In this document: in pieces, positions 36,736 to 45,652 of the stretch
How positions within the stretch are numbered: the first letter of the stretch is position 1
Layout: every line of letters begins with the position of its first letter
DNA from: Bacteroidaceae bacterium
GTDB lineage: Bacteria > Bacteroidota > Bacteroidia > Bacteroidales > Bacteroidaceae
Direction of reading: 5' to 3'
Assembly: GCA_017547385.1 (NCBI GenBank)
Contig: JAFYPU010000006.1
Span: 124,001-188,000, forward strand
DNA length: 64,000 nt
Made by a program: the position numbers and the translations under genes
Notes under the pieces: model-generated
The model's input: the letters and a program-made list of their open reading frames with translations, nothing else
What the model was told of the DNA's origin: nothing
Databases searched by the model: none

Positions 36736-37818
36736 CTACACAAAGTCTTCTCCCAACTGCACTTGTGCTTCGTTGACCAGGCGGCGTACCAATGCCGGAT
36801 CATCGTTGGGGCAAATCACGAGCACATTGTCGCTGGCTGCCACAAGGTATCCGTCGAGGCCGCGAATCACGGCGGCTGTGCCGGAGGGGAGGCGCACCAA
36901 ATTGTTGCGGCAGGCGGAGAACATCACACGCGAATCGCAAATCACGGCATTGCCATCGGCATCTTTTTCTTCCACCTGATATAATTCCGGCCAGCATCCG
37001 ATGTCGGCCCAACCGAAGGTGCATTCGCGTACCACCACCTTCTCGGAATGACCGAGGATGGTGAGGTCCAAGCTGCTGTGTGTGGTCGAAGGATAGTGCT
37101 CGATGATGATGTCAAGCTCCTCTTGGGGAGTGAGCGGTGTGCTCTCTGCCGCTTGGGGAGTCATGGCCGGAATGAGTGTCTTGATGCGCTCGTTCATGGT
37201 GTGCACGTTCCAAAGAAACAGACCGGTGTTCCAAAGAAACTCGCCGCTTTCCACAAACATGCGGGCATATTCAATGTCGGGTTTCTCGGTGAACGACTTC
37301 ACGCGGCACAGGTTGGTCGAAATTTCTTCGCCTCGCTGAATGTATCCGTATCCGGTGTTGGGTTCAGTGGCGCGGACACCGATAGCCAGAAACTCATTGT
37401 GGTCGTGCACATAGCGGAAGGCGTCGCGCAGTTGTTGTTCATACAGATCTGTGTCAACGATGTATTGGTCTGCCGGAACAGCCATCACGGCTGCATTGGC
37501 ATCGCGCACGGCAATGTGGGCTGAGGCGCGGACAGCGGCCGGAGCGGTGGAGAGTTGCACCGGCTCGGTCAGGATGTTGGCAGCCGGAAGCATCGGCAGT
37601 TGCTCGTTCACCAAATCCGTGTATTCAACGAATGTACTTATATATATGTGTGAGGGCGGAATGAAGCGCGACACTCGGTCGAACGTCTGCTGAAGCAGTG
37701 TGCGTCCAGTGCCGAAGAAGTCGAGAAACTGCTTGGGCTTGGCTTTGCGGCTGCATGGCCACAAACGCCGACCCACTCCGCCGGCCATAATGATGCAATA
37801 ATTGCTGTTGTTCTCCAT
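36736..37818 (-). CDS. manC: Mannose-1-phosphate guanylyltransferase
   Basis: A 360-residue nucleotidyltransferase that makes GDP-mannose from mannose 1-phosphate and GTP, a precursor for surface polysaccharide and GDP-fucose. The N-terminal signature IMAGGVGRRLWPCSR with KPKQF is intact, as are VPADQYI, NTGYGYI and the sugar-site stretch FTEKPD. It lacks the C-terminal isomerase domain found in bifunctional homologues, as is usual for Bacteroidetes. It is monocistronic, with its own terminator. Confidence 0.93.
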   Translation of the reverse strand: MENNSNYCIIMAGGVGRRLWPCSRKAKPKQFLDFFGTGRTLLQQTFDRVSRFIPPSHIYISTFVEYTDLVNEQLPMLPAANILTEPVQLSTAPAAVRASAHIAVRDANAAVMAVPADQYIVDTDLYEQQLRDAFRYVHDHNEFLAIGVRATEPNTGYGYIQRGEEISTNLCRVKSFTEKPDIEYARMFVESGEFLWNTGLFLWNVHTMNERIKTLIPAMTPQAAESTPLTPQEELDIIIEHYPSTTHSSLDLTILGHSEKVVVRECTFGWADIGCWPELYQVEEKDADGNAVICDSRVMFSACRNNLVRLPSGTAAVIRGLDGYLVAASDNVLVICPNDDPALVRRLVNEAQVQLGEDFV

Positions 37819-37922
37819 ATCTGTAAGATTTTATGCAGGGCTAATATAGGCAATAAATGCTGAATAAAACAGCGTTTCTCTGATAAAAGAACGAAAAAAC
37901 ATGCTTTTTGGTACGTCTGCTC

Positions 37923-37952
37923 TTGTTTTTTAAGATTATTTCCTTACCTTTG
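37923..37952 (+). promoter_or_regulatory. tRNA-Leu promoter
   Basis: TTG (37923-37925) and TACCTTTG (37945-37952) are 19 bp apart on the plus strand. The gap to the tRNA 5' end is 87 bp, so a short 5' leader would be trimmed. Confidence 0.65.
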
Positions 37953-38039
37953 CACCGCATTAACGCTTCACAGGCATTCTTTCTCGCCGCAAGGAAACTT
38001 CGGTTTTGAGTTCTGAAACACCTGAAAGCACGATGTAAG

Positions 38040-38121
38040 GCCCAGATGGCGGAATCGGTAGACGCGCTGGTCTCAAACACCAGTGGGGCAACCCGTGCCG
38101 GTTCGACCCCGGCTCTGGGTA
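38040..38121 (+). tRNA. tRNA-Leu (anticodon CAA)
   Basis: A type II tRNA of 82 nt. The acceptor arm is GCCCAGA with TCTGGGT (first pair G-U). The anticodon stem CTGGT/ACCAG closes the loop CTCAAAC, giving CAA for UUG codons. A long variable arm (GGG-CAA-CCC), T arm GCCGG-TTCGACC-CCGGC and discriminator A73 fit tRNA-Leu. CCA is not encoded. Confidence 0.97.
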
Positions 38122-38126
38122 CGCAA

Positions 38127-38169
38127 GAAACAGGCGAACAGATTTTTCTGTTCGCCTGTTTCTTTTTTT
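38127..38169 (+). terminator. Terminator of tRNA-Leu
   Basis: A 15-bp stem GAAACAGGCGAACAG with its complement (38127-38141 and 38148-38162) is followed by seven T (38163-38169). It starts 6 nt after the tRNA. Confidence 0.93.
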
Positions 38170-38239
38170 GCAATGGTGTCGGCAGAGCTTCAGTCCGTAT
38201 CAGGATGTCGATGGAGTGCCGTGCCGGAGCAGGGAGTAC

Positions 38240-39592
38240 CTATACCATAGGCAAAGAATGGCCGTTGATTTTTCTATAAAGGTCGAGAGCATAGACGTCT
38301 GTCATTCCCGAAATGTAATCAAGCACTGCCATGATGCGTTCGTCCAAGGTGGCGGCAGTCAGTTGGTATTGATGGGAGACTTGGTCCAAAAGCAAGCGAC
38401 TGTAAGCTTTCTCGGGTGAAAGTACGGCTTCGGTCATGAGTTCGAGCAAGGTGTAAATGATGCGATAACCGGCGAGGTCGACATCGATAACGTCCTTCGA
38501 ACAATAAATGCGCCCACGCGCCACTTCCTCGCAATGCGTATAGGCATTGTGCAACAGAGGGGGCAGGTGGTCGATGAGCGAGCCGGAGAATGTGCCGGCC
38601 AGGATTGCTTCCTCGTGTTCGATGAAAATGCGGACACAGGCCTGTTCCAGGGTGTTGATGACGCACGAACGAAAATAGACGATGCGGTCGCCGGGGTCGG
38701 TGTCGGTGGGGTAGGCTTCGCGCAGGGCTTTTTGTTCCTCTTCGCTGAAGAATGCAAGCAGCAAATCGGCGGTTTCATCGGCGGAAAGCAGACGCAACTT
38801 GTAGGCATCCTCTATGTCCATGATTTCATAACAGATGTCGTCGGCGGCCTCCACCAGATAGACCAACGGGTGTCGGGCGTAACGCACAATATCGTCGCTT
38901 TCCGTGGGAAGACGAAGCATTCCCAAGGTGTCGGCAATGCGGCAGAAGTCTTCTTTCTCGGGTGTAAAAAAACCAAACTTCGATTTCTTTCCGCTCAACT
39001 GCGAACTGTAGGGGTATTTGGCGATGGCGGCCAATGTGGAATAGGTCATCACAAAACCTCCTTTGCGGCGTCCGTTGAAGCGGTGGGTGAGCAGACGAAA
39101 GGTGTTTGCGTTTCCGTCGAAGTGAGTGATGTCCTGCCATGTGTCGTGGCGGAGTTTGTCTTTTCCCTCTCCATCCGGATGGAGGAGCAGGCCTTTTCCT
39201 TCGGCAAAGTAGCTGCGAATGGCTCGCTCTCCACTATGGCCGAAAGGTGGATTGCCCATGTCGTGTGCCAAACATGCTGCCGATACAATGGCTCCTATGG
39301 CGTGGATTTCGGTCTCGGCAAGTTCGGGATGGCGTGCCACAAGTTCGCAAGCCACGTCTGCTCCCAGCGAACGCCCCACGCTTGACACCTCCAGACTGTG
39401 CGTGAGTCGGTTGTGCACGAACACGCTGCCCGGAAGCGGGAAAACCTGTGTCTTGTTTTGCATTCGGCGAAAGGCGGCTGAAAATATGAGGCGGTCGAAG
39501 TCGCGTTGGAACTCCGTGCGTCGTTCGGCCAAGAGCGATTGGGCACCTTCTTTGCCCAAACGTTGGGATGAAATGAGTTGTTTCCAGTTCAT
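38240..39592 (-). CDS. dgt: Deoxyguanosinetriphosphate triphosphohydrolase
   Basis: A 450-residue HD-domain enzyme that hydrolyses dGTP to deoxyguanosine and tripolyphosphate. The HD site is visible: NRLTHSLEVSSVGRSLG, then CLAHDMGNPPFGHSGE. The start was set at ATG 39592 (MNWKQLISS), which matches the usual N-terminus of the family; the longer frame overlaps the promoter region. It is divergent from dut, so two dNTP-pool enzymes share one intergenic region. Confidence 0.94.
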   Translation of the reverse strand: MNWKQLISSQRLGKEGAQSLLAERRTEFQRDFDRLIFSAAFRRMQNKTQVFPLPGSVFVHNRLTHSLEVSSVGRSLGADVACELVARHPELAETEIHAIGAIVSAACLAHDMGNPPFGHSGERAIRSYFAEGKGLLLHPDGEGKDKLRHDTWQDITHFDGNANTFRLLTHRFNGRRKGGFVMTYSTLAAIAKYPYSSQLSGKKSKFGFFTPEKEDFCRIADTLGMLRLPTESDDIVRYARHPLVYLVEAADDICYEIMDIEDAYKLRLLSADETADLLLAFFSEEEQKALREAYPTDTDPGDRIVYFRSCVINTLEQACVRIFIEHEEAILAGTFSGSLIDHLPPLLHNAYTHCEEVARGRIYCSKDVIDVDLAGYRIIYTLLELMTEAVLSPEKAYSRLLLDQVSHQYQLTAATLDERIMAVLDYISGMTDVYALDLYRKINGHSLPMV

Positions 39593-39637
39593 GGGATGAA
39601 ACATCGGGAAGTGTGTCGGTGTAATTGTTCGTTGCTG

Positions 39638-39645
39638 CAAATTTA
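39638..39645 (-). promoter_or_regulatory. -7-like element of dgt
   Basis: TAAATTTG on the minus strand, 46 bp upstream of the dgt start. No clear -33 TTTG. Confidence 0.4.
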
Positions 39646-39709
39646 GGACAAATTACTACGTTGGCTTGCTTTTTCGCACAAAACAAGAACCCATGTACGG
39701 GATTTTCTT

Positions 39710-39717
39710 TATTTTTG
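39710..39717 (+). promoter_or_regulatory. -7-like element of the dut operon
   Basis: TATTTTTG on the plus strand, 56 bp upstream of the chosen dut start. No clear -33 TTTG. Confidence 0.4.
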
Positions 39718-39773
39718 CCCATTACTTGTGTACGCGCACACGTATTATAATAATGTATAAACATTCGCTGAAA

Positions 39774-40208
39774 ATGAAAATCAACATCGTGAACCGCTCT
39801 CACCATGCGCTGCCTTCTTACGCCACGCTCCTGAGTGCAGGCATGGACCTTCGTGCCAATTTGGATGCCCCTGTGATACTTCGCCCCTTGGAACGTAAAC
39901 TCATTCCCACGGGTTTGAGCATTGCTTTGCCCGAGGGGTATGAAGCGCAAGTGCGGCCGAGGTCCGGTTTGGCATTGAAGAAAGGTATCGGAGTGCTCAA
40001 CGCTCCCGGCACCATCGATGCTGATTATCGGGGAGAGATTGGTGTAATTTTGGTGAACCTCTCTCAAGAAGATTTCGTGGTGAACGATGGCGAACGCATC
40101 GCACAGATGGTGGTGGCCAAGCACGAAACCGTGGAATGGGTTGCAGTGGACGAACTCGATGATACGGAGCGCGGAGCCGGAGGCTTCGGTCATACGGGTC
40201 GCCAATGA
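39774..40208 (+). CDS. dut: dUTP diphosphatase
   Basis: A 144-residue trimeric dUTPase that converts dUTP to dUMP and pyrophosphate, keeping uracil out of DNA. The five conserved motifs are present: [40 protein letters not shown] and the C-terminal [10 protein letters not shown]. The start was placed at ATG 39774 (MKINIVNR), giving standard length; the frame is open further upstream. It is the first of four plus-strand genes that run to the EnvC-like gene. Confidence 0.96.
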   Translation: MKINIVNRSHHALPSYATLLSAGMDLRANLDAPVILRPLERKLIPTGLSIALPEGYEAQVRPRSGLALKKGIGVLNAPGTIDADYRGEIGVILVNLSQEDFVVNDGERIAQMVVAKHETVEWVAVDELDDTERGAGGFGHTGRQ

Positions 40209-40250
40209 TTTTCGGAATTTTTCATTAGGAATCAGAAACAGAAAAATCCC

Positions 40251-42065
40251 ATGTCCCGACATTTCTCATTGATGCAAACGTTTTCCGCACTGCTTGTTGT
40301 TTTCTTGACAACGAGTTGCGGCAATTATGCTGTGCGTCGTGGAATGCCGGTGGTGCGTGAAAATCTGGCTGAACAAGCGCGGCAAAATCTTGGATACGAT
40401 GCCCGACGCAGTTACGACGCTCTCTATCTTGAGTCGGTGCGTCAGCGAGAACGCGGAAGGTTTGATGCGCAATACGACTTGCTGACAGCTGCACTCGAAA
40501 TCAATCCGCAGGCATCCGAAGCCCTTTTTGATTTGGCGCGGTTGGAATTGTCGTTCGGCGGATACAGCGATTCGGCTCATGTGCGCCGTGGCGATTCTTT
40601 GTTGCAGCGAGCGGTGGCTTTGGAACCCGGCAATCGATATTACAAGGAGATGTTGGGTGAATTGATGGCTGAGCGGGGTGATTTGGTTCGCGCCATAGAT
40701 ATTTACGAGAGCCTTGTGCGTGATTACGGAGGCACCGAACCGCTTCTTACGCTTGTCGGCCTTTACGAAGAACGGACAGACTACGATGGTGCAATCCGTG
40801 CGCTTGATCGGTTACAGACGCAGGAAGGACGTACAGAGGCTTACAGTCTTGAAAAGTTCAAGATATATATTCAGAAAGGGGACACAGAACATGCTTATGC
40901 CGAAATAGAAGCTCTTTGTGCCGAGTTTCCGCTCGATTTGCGGTATCGCGTGCTTTTGGGAGACCTTTACCGCGAATACGGGCAGCGTGAAATGGCATTG
41001 GCCATCTATCGTGATGTGCTGACAATGGAGCCGGAAAATTCGTTGGCGCAACAATCTTTGTTGTCATACTATCGGGAAACGGGAGAAGACTCTCTCTATC
41101 GCGCCACAGTGGACGATGTAATTCTGAACCCCGCCACCCAACATGCTGCACGCATCAACACAATGTATACATACATCACAGAGAGTTCGCAGCACTTTCC
41201 GGAAGATTCCACTCACATTCGGCAACTTTTCAGAACGGCTTTGCAAATGCCGCAGGAGGACAGAGGGTTGGCAGAACTCCGGGTGGGGTATTCCAAACTG
41301 CTTTCCGAACCCGAGGATTCGCTTTCGGCTGCTTTGAAGCGCGTTTTGGAAATAGAACCCGACTATGGGCGAGCCCGGTTGGAGCTTCTGCAAATTTTGG
41401 GTCGCCACAACGACGACTCGGCTGCCATCGATTTGTGTCGCGAAGGGCAGTTGTATGAACCCACGCAGGTGGTGTACTATTATTACGAAGGTATATCTCA
41501 TTACAGACTCGATAATAAAAAAACAGCCTTGGAAGCACTGCAACGCGGTGTGCCTCACATCACTTCGGAAACCTATCCCGAATTGGCTTCCGACCTTTTT
41601 TGCACTATGGGAGACCTTCTTCATGATTTGGGTCGCAATACCGAGGCTTATGCGGCTTATGATTCGTCTTTGGTCTACAATCCCGAAAATATTCTCTGCC
41701 TGAACAATTACGCCTACTTCCTATCCTTGGATGCTCGCGATCTTGATAAAGCAGCGGACATGGCACGCAGAGCCGTGCAGACCGAACCGCAAAATCCTAC
41801 CTATCTTGACACATATGCCTGGGTGCTCTTTGTACAACGCCATTACGAGCAGGCAAAAATCTACATTGACGAAACGTTGAAGTACATCAGTCCGGAGGAC
41901 AACAATGCCGGTCTGTACGAACATGCCGGTGATATTTATTATAAGTGCGGAGAGCGTGCCCAAGCGGTGGAATACTGGCGACAAGCGCTCGAACTCACTA
42001 CGGATGCCAAGCGGAAGGCGATTTTAAAAAAGAAAATACGATATAAGAAATACTATGCGAGATAA
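40251..42065 (+). CDS. TPR-repeat lipoprotein
   Basis: A 604-residue lipoprotein (lipobox TTSC near residue 23) made almost entirely of tetratricopeptide repeats, for example QYDLLTAALEINPQASEALFDLARL near 75 and TYAWVLFVQRHYEQAKIYIDETL near the C-terminus. No enzymatic domain is seen. It lies 42 bp after dut and overlaps the 5' leader of the DUF4292 gene. The neighbourhood dut-TPR-DUF4292-EnvC suggests a role in envelope assembly, probably as a protein-protein scaffold (inference). Confidence 0.85.
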   Translation: MSRHFSLMQTFSALLVVFLTTSCGNYAVRRGMPVVRENLAEQARQNLGYDARRSYDALYLESVRQRERGRFDAQYDLLTAALEINPQASEALFDLARLELSFGGYSDSAHVRRGDSLLQRAVALEPGNRYYKEMLGELMAERGDLVRAIDIYESLVRDYGGTEPLLTLVGLYEERTDYDGAIRALDRLQTQEGRTEAYSLEKFKIYIQKGDTEHAYAEIEALCAEFPLDLRYRVLLGDLYREYGQREMALAIYRDVLTMEPENSLAQQSLLSYYRETGEDSLYRATVDDVILNPATQHAARINTMYTYITESSQHFPEDSTHIRQLFRTALQMPQEDRGLAELRVGYSKLLSEPEDSLSAALKRVLEIEPDYGRARLELLQILGRHNDDSAAIDLCREGQLYEPTQVVYYYYEGISHYRLDNKKTALEALQRGVPHITSETYPELASDLFCTMGDLLHDLGRNTEAYAAYDSSLVYNPENILCLNNYAYFLSLDARDLDKAADMARRAVQTEPQNPTYLDTYAWVLFVQRHYEQAKIYIDETLKYISPEDNNAGLYEHAGDIYYKCGERAQAVEYWRQALELTTDAKRKAILKKKIRYKKYYAR

Positions 42066-42117
42066 CCGATGTTTGGCAGTGCGCAAAGCAAGGAAGTCTC
42101 GGGAGAACCATTTACCT

Positions 42118-42966
42118 ATGAAAGAAGTAAGAAAGATGTTAAGCCTGGCCGGGGTGATGGTCATGCTCTTGTGGCTGACAGGATGCCGTTTGGCCGAAAA
42201 TACTTCAAGGGGCGATAATGCCGGAAGCATGGCAGCATCGGCCGAAGCCTATAAGCAAAAAGTGCAAACCAATGCTCAAACTTCATCAACGCTCACAGCA
42301 CGCATCAAGATGGCAGTCTGTCTTGGCGGAAACGATGTCAGCGTGAACGGAACGCTTCGCATGAAGCGCAATGACGTGGTGCAACTTTCGGCCACGGTGC
42401 TCGGTATGGAAGTAGGTCGCATAGAGTTTTCGCCCGAAGATGTGCTCATTATCGATCGCTTCAATGGCAGATATGTGCGAGCAGCTTACGATCGTGTGAG
42501 TTTCTTGCGTAATGCCGGCCTCAACTTCTATGCGCTTCAGGCATTGTTCTGGAACGAACTCTTTGTGCCTGGTAAAACCTCAGTGAGCACAGCCGACCTT
42601 CAACGCTTCAAGAGTTCGGTTTCGGGCGGGCATACTTTGCTGTTGTTGGACGATGCTCCGAAACTCGACTACCGCTTCCTGACAATCACCGAGAGTGCCA
42701 CCATTGATCGTCTTACGGTGGAAAGCAAAGAGGGTGCGACCCGGGGAAAGCTCATTTGGAAGTATGACAACTTCACTACCCTGAACGGGAAACCCTTTCC
42801 CACGCAGATGTCTGTCAATGTGAGCGGTGTGGGAAAGGATGGCGGCTTGGTTCTCACACTCAGCAAGCTCAACAATGCTGCCGATTGGCAGTCGCATACC
42901 ACTCCCTCTTCCAAATACAAGGAGTGCGATGCCGATGCTTTGTTTCACAGTTTGCTCGGTTTGTGA
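42118..42966 (+). CDS. DUF4292 lipoprotein
   Basis: A 282-residue lipoprotein with lipobox LTGC. DUF4292 has a LolA/LolB-like beta-rich fold (TLTARIKMAVCLGGNDVSVNGTLRMKRNDVVQLSATVLGMEVGRIEFSPEDV). A role in lipoprotein or lipid handling is plausible by fold but unproven. The start was set at ATG 42118; the open frame begins earlier, inside the TPR gene. The next gene starts 57 bp downstream. Confidence 0.85.
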   Translation: MKEVRKMLSLAGVMVMLLWLTGCRLAENTSRGDNAGSMAASAEAYKQKVQTNAQTSSTLTARIKMAVCLGGNDVSVNGTLRMKRNDVVQLSATVLGMEVGRIEFSPEDVLIIDRFNGRYVRAAYDRVSFLRNAGLNFYALQALFWNELFVPGKTSVSTADLQRFKSSVSGGHTLLLLDDAPKLDYRFLTITESATIDRLTVESKEGATRGKLIWKYDNFTTLNGKPFPTQMSVNVSGVGKDGGLVLTLSKLNNAADWQSHTTPSSKYKECDADALFHSLLGL

Positions 42967-43023
42967 TGCTTTGGTGGAACACTGTTCTGAAAGAAATTTT
43001 TTCAACTCCCTATAATAATATAT

Positions 43024-44418
43024 ATGTGTCCTTTGCATAAAAATTCCATATCCCGTTTCGTGTTGCTGATGCTGATGGCCGTTTTTGCCTTGGGCGGTGT
43101 GGCGCAGACCAATCGCAACATACGCAAATTGCAATCGCAGCAAGCAGCATTGAAAAAGCAGATTGCTGAGTCTGAACAGCTTTTGCGCAGCAACAAGAAG
43201 GACGTGCGTTCTCAGTTGAGCAATTTGGAAGTGCTCAACACCCAAATCAGCACGCAGCAGCAGTATGTGGAAGGAATGCGAGGGCAGGTTGATTCGCTTG
43301 ACCGCAGCATAGCCGTTTTGCAAGGGCAGCTCGATGTGTTGCAGAGCGAGTTGACGGAATGCAAACGCAAGTATCATCGCTCGGTGATGTATATGTATCG
43401 CAATCGATTGGTTCACAATAAACTCATGTTCATATTTTCGGCGCACAACTTCCGTGAGATGTTTCGCCGCACGCGGTATATGATGGAGTATGCTAAGTAT
43501 CAGCGTGCGCAAGGTGAGATTGTGAAACGCAAAGAGGCTGCGGTGCGCGAAAAGCGAGCGGCATTGTTGTCTGCCAAGGCCGAGAAGAGTGCTTTGCTGC
43601 AGGAAGGAAAAAACGTGCAGGCCAAGCTCGAAACTCAGAAGGGCGAGCGCGAAGCCGTGGTGGCCGAACTGAATCGTCAGCAGGCGCAACTCCAGAGCGC
43701 CATCAACGAACGTAAGAAAAAATATAATGCGCTCAACGCTCGCATCGAGCAACTCATCCAGCAGGAGATAGCGGCAGCCGAGCGTCGGCGCAAGGAGGCT
43801 GAAGCCCGTCGTAAGCGTGAACGCGAAGAACGAGAGCGCAAGGAACGTGCCGAGCGCGAACGGCGTGAACGTGAAGCACGTGCCAAGAAAAATCGTCGCA
43901 ATTCGGGAGGAAGCGACAATCGCTCTTCTGCCTCGTCGCGTGCCGGTTCGAGCGGTGCAACCGCCACACCGCGTTTCAATGCGCCCGATGATGCCGACCG
44001 TGCTTTGAGCAACAACTTTGCCGCCAATCGTGGCCGTCTGCCTGTGCCTATCACGGGTTCTTACGTCATATCCAGTCGTTACGGGCAATATGCTGTCGAA
44101 GGTTTGCAGGGTGTTCAGCTTGATAATAAAGGCATCAACATCACCGGTCGTCAGGGAGCGCAAGCGCGTTGTGTCTTTGATGGCGAAGTTTCCGCAGTGT
44201 TTGCATTTGGCGGCTTGAAGAATGTGATTGTTCGCCACGGCAGTTACATCACTGTTTACTGCAATCTCTCTTCTGTATCTGTGCGTCAGGGACAGAAGGT
44301 AAGCACTCGGCAGACACTTGGAAGCGTTGCCCCCGATGGTTCAGGCAATTGCACACTTCATTTCCAGCTACGCAAGGAAGCCTCCAAGCTTAATCCCGAG
44401 GTTTGGATTGCTCGCTGA
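43024..44418 (+). CDS. EnvC-like murein hydrolase activator with degenerate LytM domain
   Basis: A 464-residue exported protein. After the signal peptide a long coiled coil (about 30-265) is followed by a highly charged Arg/Glu/Lys stretch (about 250-290), a Ser-rich linker and a C-terminal LytM/M23 domain (about 345-464). The zinc ligands of active M23 peptidases are missing: the HxGID position reads NKGIN, the YAHL position reads YCNL and the HLH position reads TLH. This matches EnvC, which activates amidases during septal peptidoglycan splitting instead of cutting itself. It is last in the dut-TPR-DUF4292 operon. Confidence 0.88.
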   Translation: MCPLHKNSISRFVLLMLMAVFALGGVAQTNRNIRKLQSQQAALKKQIAESEQLLRSNKKDVRSQLSNLEVLNTQISTQQQYVEGMRGQVDSLDRSIAVLQGQLDVLQSELTECKRKYHRSVMYMYRNRLVHNKLMFIFSAHNFREMFRRTRYMMEYAKYQRAQGEIVKRKEAAVREKRAALLSAKAEKSALLQEGKNVQAKLETQKGEREAVVAELNRQQAQLQSAINERKKKYNALNARIEQLIQQEIAAAERRRKEAEARRKREREERERKERAERERREREARAKKNRRNSGGSDNRSSASSRAGSSGATATPRFNAPDDADRALSNNFAANRGRLPVPITGSYVISSRYGQYAVEGLQGVQLDNKGINITGRQGAQARCVFDGEVSAVFAFGGLKNVIVRHGSYITVYCNLSSVSVRQGQKVSTRQTLGSVAPDGSGNCTLHFQLRKEASKLNPEVWIAR

Positions 44419-44457
44419 CACAACTTTTTCCACTGACTAAAAATGCGCCGGCACGGC

Positions 44458-44530
44458 GCAGATTTCCGCAAGGCGTTTAGAAATTTCTGCAGTGCTTGTA
44501 GAAAATTCTAAACGCCTTGCAGATTTTTGT
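44458..44530. repeat. 73-bp three-core 21-bp-module element (copy 6)
   Basis: Cores GCAAGGCGTTT (44468), GCAGTGCTTGT (44489) and AAACGCCTTGC (44510). Core 1 is the exact reverse complement of core 3, as in copies 1 and 8 but with different bases. Core 2 is inverted relative to most copies. Confidence 0.9.
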
Positions 44531-44813
44531 CCTTGCCCGACGGCTGCTGTGGTGTGGCACAAAGCGAGAAGCTGAGGCGCGGTGTCGTTTCATCCTGAAC
44601 ATTTACTTTTTTCTCCATTTCATCGGCATTTTCTTGTGCTGATGTTTCGCTTTTTCTTCTTCACGGACTGATTTTCTTCTTCGCTCTCTCCTATATCTTT
44701 TTCCATCTTGTTTTTCTTTTCTTGTCATTCAAGAATGATGCCACCCATCGTTGCTCCCTATAAAATTATGTAAAATTAACCAAGGCCGTATGTGTGGTTT
44801 CGAGCTATTTACA
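44531..44813. other. Pyrimidine-rich gap without a gene
   Basis: No credible coding frame or stable hairpin is seen. The middle part (about 44600-44730) is strongly C/T-rich on the plus strand (repeated TTTTTCTTC-like runs). The only ORFs here are extensions or shadows of the neighbouring genes. Confidence 0.5.
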
Positions 44814-44821
44814 TACATTTG
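44814..44821 (+). promoter_or_regulatory. -7-like element of the TlpA-DUF6029-Omp28 operon
   Basis: TACATTTG on the plus strand, 28 bp upstream of the start. No clear -33 TTTG at the usual spacing. Confidence 0.45.
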
Positions 44822-44848
44822 CAGCCTAACATAGTAAAAAATAAAGAT

Positions 44849-45640
44849 ATGAAACGTAATTTTCTTGTAATGGCAGCCCTCTTCCTGCTTGCCACCACAG
44901 CCGTTTTTGCGCAGCTTCCGTCTGTAACGCTCAAGAGTATGGACGGCAAGGAAGTCAATACCGCCACGCTCAACAACGGTGGCAAGCCTTTTATCATCAG
45001 TTTCTTCGCCACATGGTGCAAACCCTGCAATCGTGAACTCGATGCCATCAACGAAGTTTATGCCGATTGGCAGGAAGAAACCGGCGTGAAGGTGATTGCC
45101 ATCTCCATCGACCAGGCTCAAAACATCAACAAGGTGAAACCTCTTGTTGACGGAAAAGGTTGGGAATACGAAGTGTTGCTCGACCCGAACAGCGAATTTC
45201 GTCGTGCCATGGGCGTAAACCTCATTCCCCACGTGTTCATCATCGATGGCAATGGCAAAATCGTAGAGTCGCGCAGTGGTTACACTGAAGGCGGTGAGGG
45301 TCATCTCATCGAGAAAGTGCGCGAGATTTTGGCAGCCGGTGGCAATGCTGATGTGAAACCCGCTTGCAAGAACAAGGGTGGTCAGTGCTCAGGTGCAGGA
45401 GCCGCTTGTCCCAACCAGAAGCCCGCTTGTGCAAATGCGCAGCCCCAATGCAAGGATGGTCAGCCCGGTTGCCCCAACCAAAAGCCCGGTTGCAAGAATG
45501 GTGAACGCAAATGCAAGGACGGAAAATGTCAATGCAAGGATGGCGAGTGCAAGTGCGAAAAATGCAAAGAACAATGCAAGGATGGTGAGCGTCAGTGCAA
45601 GAATGGCGCCAAGTGTTCTGACTGTCCCCATAACAAATAA
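44849..45640 (+). CDS. TlpA-like thioredoxin with cysteine-heptad C-terminal tail
   Basis: A 263-residue exported protein starting at ATG 44849 (MKRNFLVMAALF), with a signal peptide to about residue 21. Residues 22-163 form a TlpA/ResA-like thioredoxin domain with an intact W-C57-K-P-C60 and cis-Pro region NLIPHVFIID. The tail (about 168-263) is unusual: 17 cysteines, twelve of them exactly seven residues apart (173, 180, 187, 194, 201, 208, 215, 222, 229, 236, 243, 250), with units such as CKDGQPG and CPNQKPG. It resembles a metallothionein-like metal or thiol store; this is inference. It is the first gene of an operon with DUF6029 and an Omp28-like lipoprotein. Confidence 0.88.
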   Translation: MKRNFLVMAALFLLATTAVFAQLPSVTLKSMDGKEVNTATLNNGGKPFIISFFATWCKPCNRELDAINEVYADWQEETGVKVIAISIDQAQNINKVKPLVDGKGWEYEVLLDPNSEFRRAMGVNLIPHVFIIDGNGKIVESRSGYTEGGEGHLIEKVREILAAGGNADVKPACKNKGGQCSGAGAACPNQKPACANAQPQCKDGQPGCPNQKPGCKNGERKCKDGKCQCKDGECKCEKCKEQCKDGERQCKNGAKCSDCPHNK

Positions 45641-45652
45641 GCCATTCACCGA

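Noticed and set aside
42580..44238. 552-codon minus-strand ORF
   Set aside because: It lies antisense to the DUF4292 and EnvC-like genes, both of which have clear family motifs and signal peptides. The predicted protein has no recognisable domain and looks like a GC-pattern shadow.
44900..45600. Relation between the 21-bp coding repeat of the cysteine tail and the intergenic 21-bp modules
   Set aside because: Both have a 21-bp period and share the short string TGCAAGG, but the coding period is set by the seven-residue protein repeat and the flanking bases do not match. Treated as coincidence.
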